Below the pieces are notes generated by a model, which did no database searches, had not been told where the DNA came from, and saw only the letters and a list, made by a program, of their open reading frames with translations. A program made the position numbers and the translations under genes. DNA of 9,051 nucleotides from DASQFD01 sp035633255 (GTDB taxonomy: Bacteria; Actinomycetota; Actinomycetes; Actinomycetales; Dermatophilaceae): assembly GCA_035633255.1 (NCBI GenBank), contig DASQFD010000123.1, positions 1-9,051 of the forward strand, given 5' to 3'. The first letter of the stretch is position 1, and the number at the start of each line of letters is the position of its first letter. Of this stretch, positions 6,940 through 9,051 are shown piece by piece.

Positions 6940-6945
6940 GGGCCG

Positions 6946-8901
6946 ATGCCCGGACACTCGCTCTTCCCGGCCCTCGAGCCGCTGCTCGAGCGGGTGGGCA
7001 AGCCGGTGCAGTACGTCGGCGGCGAGCTCAACTCGACGGTCAAGCCGTGGGACGTGGCCGGCGAGGCGACGGTGCGCTGGGCGCTGATGTACCCCGACGC
7101 CTACGAGGTGGGCGTGCCCAACCAGGGCGTGATGATCCTCTACGAGGTCCTCAACGAGCGTCCGGACGCCCTGGCCGAGCGCACCTATGCCGTGTGGCCG
7201 GACCTCGAGGCGCTGATGCGCGAGCACGGCGTGCCCCAGTTCACCGTGGACGCGCACCGGGCGGTGGGGGAGTTCGACCTGCTCGGGGTGTCGTTGTCGA
7301 CCGAGCTCGGCTACACCAACCTGCTCACCGCCCTCGACCTCGCCGGCATCCCGCTGCACGCGGCCGACCGGGACCTCTCGCACCCGGTCGTGCTGGCCGG
7401 CGGGCACGCCGCCTTCAACCCCGAGCCGGTCGCCGACTTCGTCGACGCGGCGGTCGTGGGGGACGGCGAGGAGGCGGTGCTGCGGGTCACCGACCTGGTC
7501 GGGGCGTGGAAGCGCGAGGGTATGCCGGGTGGCCGCGAGGGGCTGCTGCTGCGGCTGGCGCGTGAGGGCGGGGTCTACGTGCCGGCGTTCTACGACGTGG
7601 ACTACCTGCCCGACGGGCGGGTCCAGCGCGTCGCGCCGAACCGGCCCGGGGTGCCGTGGCGGGTGGCCAAGCACACCGTGACCGACCTGGACGCCTGGCC
7701 CTACCCCAGGCAGCCCCTGGTGCCGCTCGCCGAGTCCGTGCACGAGCGGATGTCGGTGGAGATCTTCCGCGGGTGCACGCGGGGGTGCCGGTTCTGCCAG
7801 GCCGGGATGATCACCCGGCCGGTGCGGGAGCGCTCGATCACCGGGATCGGCGAGATGGTGCAGCGCGGGCTGGCCGCCACCGGCTTCGAGGAGGTCGGGC
7901 TGCTGTCCCTCTCCTCGGCCGACCACTCCGAGATCGCGGAGATCACCCGCGGGCTGGCCGACCGGTACGACGGCGACCAGGTCGGCCTCTCCCTGCCGTC
8001 CACGCGGGTCGACGCCTTCAACATCGACCTCGCCAACGAGCTGACCCGCAACGGTCGCCGGTCGGGGCTGACCTTCGCCCCGGAGGGCGGGAGCGAGCGG
8101 ATCCGCCGCGTCATCAACAAGATGGTGAGCGAGCAGGACCTGATCGACACCGTCGCAGCGGCCTACGGCGCGGGCTGGCGGCAGGTCAAGCTCTACTTCA
8201 TGTGCGGGCTGCCCACCGAGACCGACGAGGACGTCCTGCAGATCGCCGAGCTGGCGAAGAAGGTCATCGAGACCGGCCGGCAGGTCAGCGGTCGGCGCGA
8301 CATCCGGTGCACGGTGTCGATCGGCGGCTTCGTGCCCAAGCCGCACACCCCGTTCCAGTGGGCGGCGCAGCTCGGGCCGGCGGAGACCGACGCCCGGCTG
8401 GAGAAGCTGCGGCGGGCGATCCGCGCCGACCGGCGCTACGGGTCCTCCATCGGCTTCCGCTACCACGACGGCAGGCCCGGGGCGGTCGAGGGGCTGCTCT
8501 CCCGCGGCGACCGCCGCGTGGGGCGGGTCATCGAGGCGGTGTGGCGCGACGGCGAGCGCTTCGACGGGTGGAGCGAGCACTTCTCCTACGAGCGCTGGAT
8601 GGCGGCCGCGGAGCGGGTGCTGCCGGCATACGGCGTGGACGTCGCCTGGTACACCACGCGCGAGCGGGAGGAGACCGAGGTCCTGCCGTGGGACCACCTC
8701 GACTCCGGGCTCGACAAGGAGTGGCTCTGGCAGGACTGGCTCGACGCCCTCGACGAGGTCGAGGTCGAGGACTGCCGCTGGACGCCGTGCTTCGACTGCG
8801 GGGTGTGCCCGCAGCTGGAGACCTCGATCGAGGTCGGCCCCACCGGCCGCACCCTGCTCCCCCTGACCACCGCCGGACCCGAGCCGTCGACGGCGCCGTG
8901 A
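6946..8901 (+). CDS. TIGR03960-family radical SAM protein with B12-type N-terminal domain
   Basis: 651 residues, a normal length for the family. The substrate is not established. The N-terminal part (about 45-230) has a B12-binding-like fold, with MYPDAYEVGVPNQGVMILYEVLN and GVSLSTELGYTNLL, then LAGGHAAFNPEPVADFVDAAVVGDGEEAV. The radical SAM core follows: IFRGCTRGCRFC with Cys277, Cys281 and Cys284 as the CxxxCxxC ligands of the 4Fe-4S cluster. A C-terminal cysteine cluster (Cys610, Cys615, Cys618, Cys621 in CRWTPCFDCGVC) is also typical. In many bacteria this gene is followed at once by the TIGR03936/DUF2344 gene and then RNase E/G and rplU, which suggests a link to RNA or ribosome modification. 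Here that partner does not follow within the 150 bases available. The ATG start rests on the leaderless promoter. Confidence 0.93.
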   Translation: MPGHSLFPALEPLLERVGKPVQYVGGELNSTVKPWDVAGEATVRWALMYPDAYEVGVPNQGVMILYEVLNERPDALAERTYAVWPDLEALMREHGVPQFTVDAHRAVGEFDLLGVSLSTELGYTNLLTALDLAGIPLHAADRDLSHPVVLAGGHAAFNPEPVADFVDAAVVGDGEEAVLRVTDLVGAWKREGMPGGREGLLLRLAREGGVYVPAFYDVDYLPDGRVQRVAPNRPGVPWRVAKHTVTDLDAWPYPRQPLVPLAESVHERMSVEIFRGCTRGCRFCQAGMITRPVRERSITGIGEMVQRGLAATGFEEVGLLSLSSADHSEIAEITRGLADRYDGDQVGLSLPSTRVDAFNIDLANELTRNGRRSGLTFAPEGGSERIRRVINKMVSEQDLIDTVAAAYGAGWRQVKLYFMCGLPTETDEDVLQIAELAKKVIETGRQVSGRRDIRCTVSIGGFVPKPHTPFQWAAQLGPAETDARLEKLRRAIRADRRYGSSIGFRYHDGRPGAVEGLLSRGDRRVGRVIEAVWRDGERFDGWSEHFSYERWMAAAERVLPAYGVDVAWYTTREREETEVLPWDHLDSGLDKEWLWQDWLDALDEVEVEDCRWTPCFDCGVCPQLETSIEVGPTGRTLLPLTTAGPEPSTAP

Positions 8902-9051
8902 CGTTCTTGCCAAGTGGGTTATCCATTTCACTGCCACGTGCGGCTTGATCATTCGAGGCTCTGCGCCGCGCGCCACGGACGGTCTTCGGTGGGCTGGGCG
9001 AGACTGCCGGGCCGGGAACGTGGACCCTTCACGCCGGACGGTCTGATCGCC
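8902..9051. other. Right-edge segment without a convincing gene; GC dip and possible junction
   Basis: By hand count bases 8902-8960 are about 53% GC, while 8961-9051 are about 75% and the rest of the window is higher still than the dip. A weak 6-bp stem (AAGTGG/CCATTT) lies in the dip and could act as a poor terminator. On the minus strand a frame stays open from the right edge to a TGA at 8951-8949 and ends WRAAQSLE. That could be the tail of a gene entering from the right, but I recognise no family and 33 codons prove little. The expected DUF2344 gene does not start here. A mobile-element end or a plain intergenic promoter would both fit. Confidence 0.35.

Noticed and set aside
6292..8976. 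An 894-codon open frame on the minus strand running across the radical SAM gene into pcm
   Set aside because: Only the last 200 codons show protein-family motifs. The rest is antisense to the radical SAM gene, rich in Arg/Pro/Gly/His/Asp without domain structure, and is explained by high GC at third positions. A promoter for pcm lies inside it.
8902..9051. tRNA gene or integration site at the right edge
   Set aside because: No cloverleaf-forming arms or T-loop consensus could be found on either strand, and no direct repeat of an attachment-site kind.

Overview
The window is high-GC DNA (about 70% or more by eye) from a Gram-positive actinobacterium. The gene families (FadD15-type acyl-CoA ligase, actinobacterial RbfA/TruB/RibF, the TIGR03960 radical SAM family, a PCu(A)C plus Tat-signal copper cluster), the heavy use of GTG starts and several apparently leaderless genes all point that way. 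A member of the Intrasporangiaceae/Ornithinimicrobium group is my guess, not something the sequence proves.

Layout. (1) Bases 1-1448, minus strand: an apparent copper-handling operon read right to left. It holds a four-helix histidine-bearing membrane protein (855-1448), a PCu(A)C-type periplasmic copper chaperone lipoprotein (131-766) and, overlapping it by four bases, the first 44 codons of an exported Tat/lipoprotein-type gene, probably a Dyp-type peroxidase (1-134). The operon starts at a promoter that carries a CsoR-like Cu(I)-repressor operator. (2) Bases 1449-1670: a 222-bp divergent control region with the operator, a 10-bp inverted repeat, a 33-bp-period direct repeat and the rbfA promoter. 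(3) Bases 1671-4148, plus strand: rbfA (ribosome maturation), truB (tRNA pseudouridine 55; 4-bp GTGA overlap with rbfA) and ribF (FAD/FMN synthesis). ribF is separated from truB by a 34-bp tandem duplication that ends at its own leaderless-type promoter. A UUCG-capped hairpin follows ribF. (4) Bases 4273-6159, plus: a complete long-chain fatty acyl-CoA ligase. (5) Bases 6160-6291: a convergent gap with a perfect 14-bp inverted repeat, read as a bidirectional terminator. (6) Bases 6292-6894, minus: a protein-L-isoaspartate O-methyltransferase. (7) Bases 6946-8901, plus: a TIGR03960 radical SAM/B12-type protein. Genes 6 and 7 diverge from a 51-bp gap. (8) Bases 8902-9051: no convincing gene. A local drop in GC and the absence of the usual partner gene suggest a junction.

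The window is mostly housekeeping chromosome. I do not see a previously undescribed multi-gene system. The most useful observations are regulatory: the CsoR-like operator on the copper operon, four genes whose -10 box lies 6-7 bases before the start codon, the tandem duplication that abuts the ribF promoter, and an over-represented GGCATAC/GTATGCC heptamer. The copper cluster sits where infB is commonly found upstream of rbfA.
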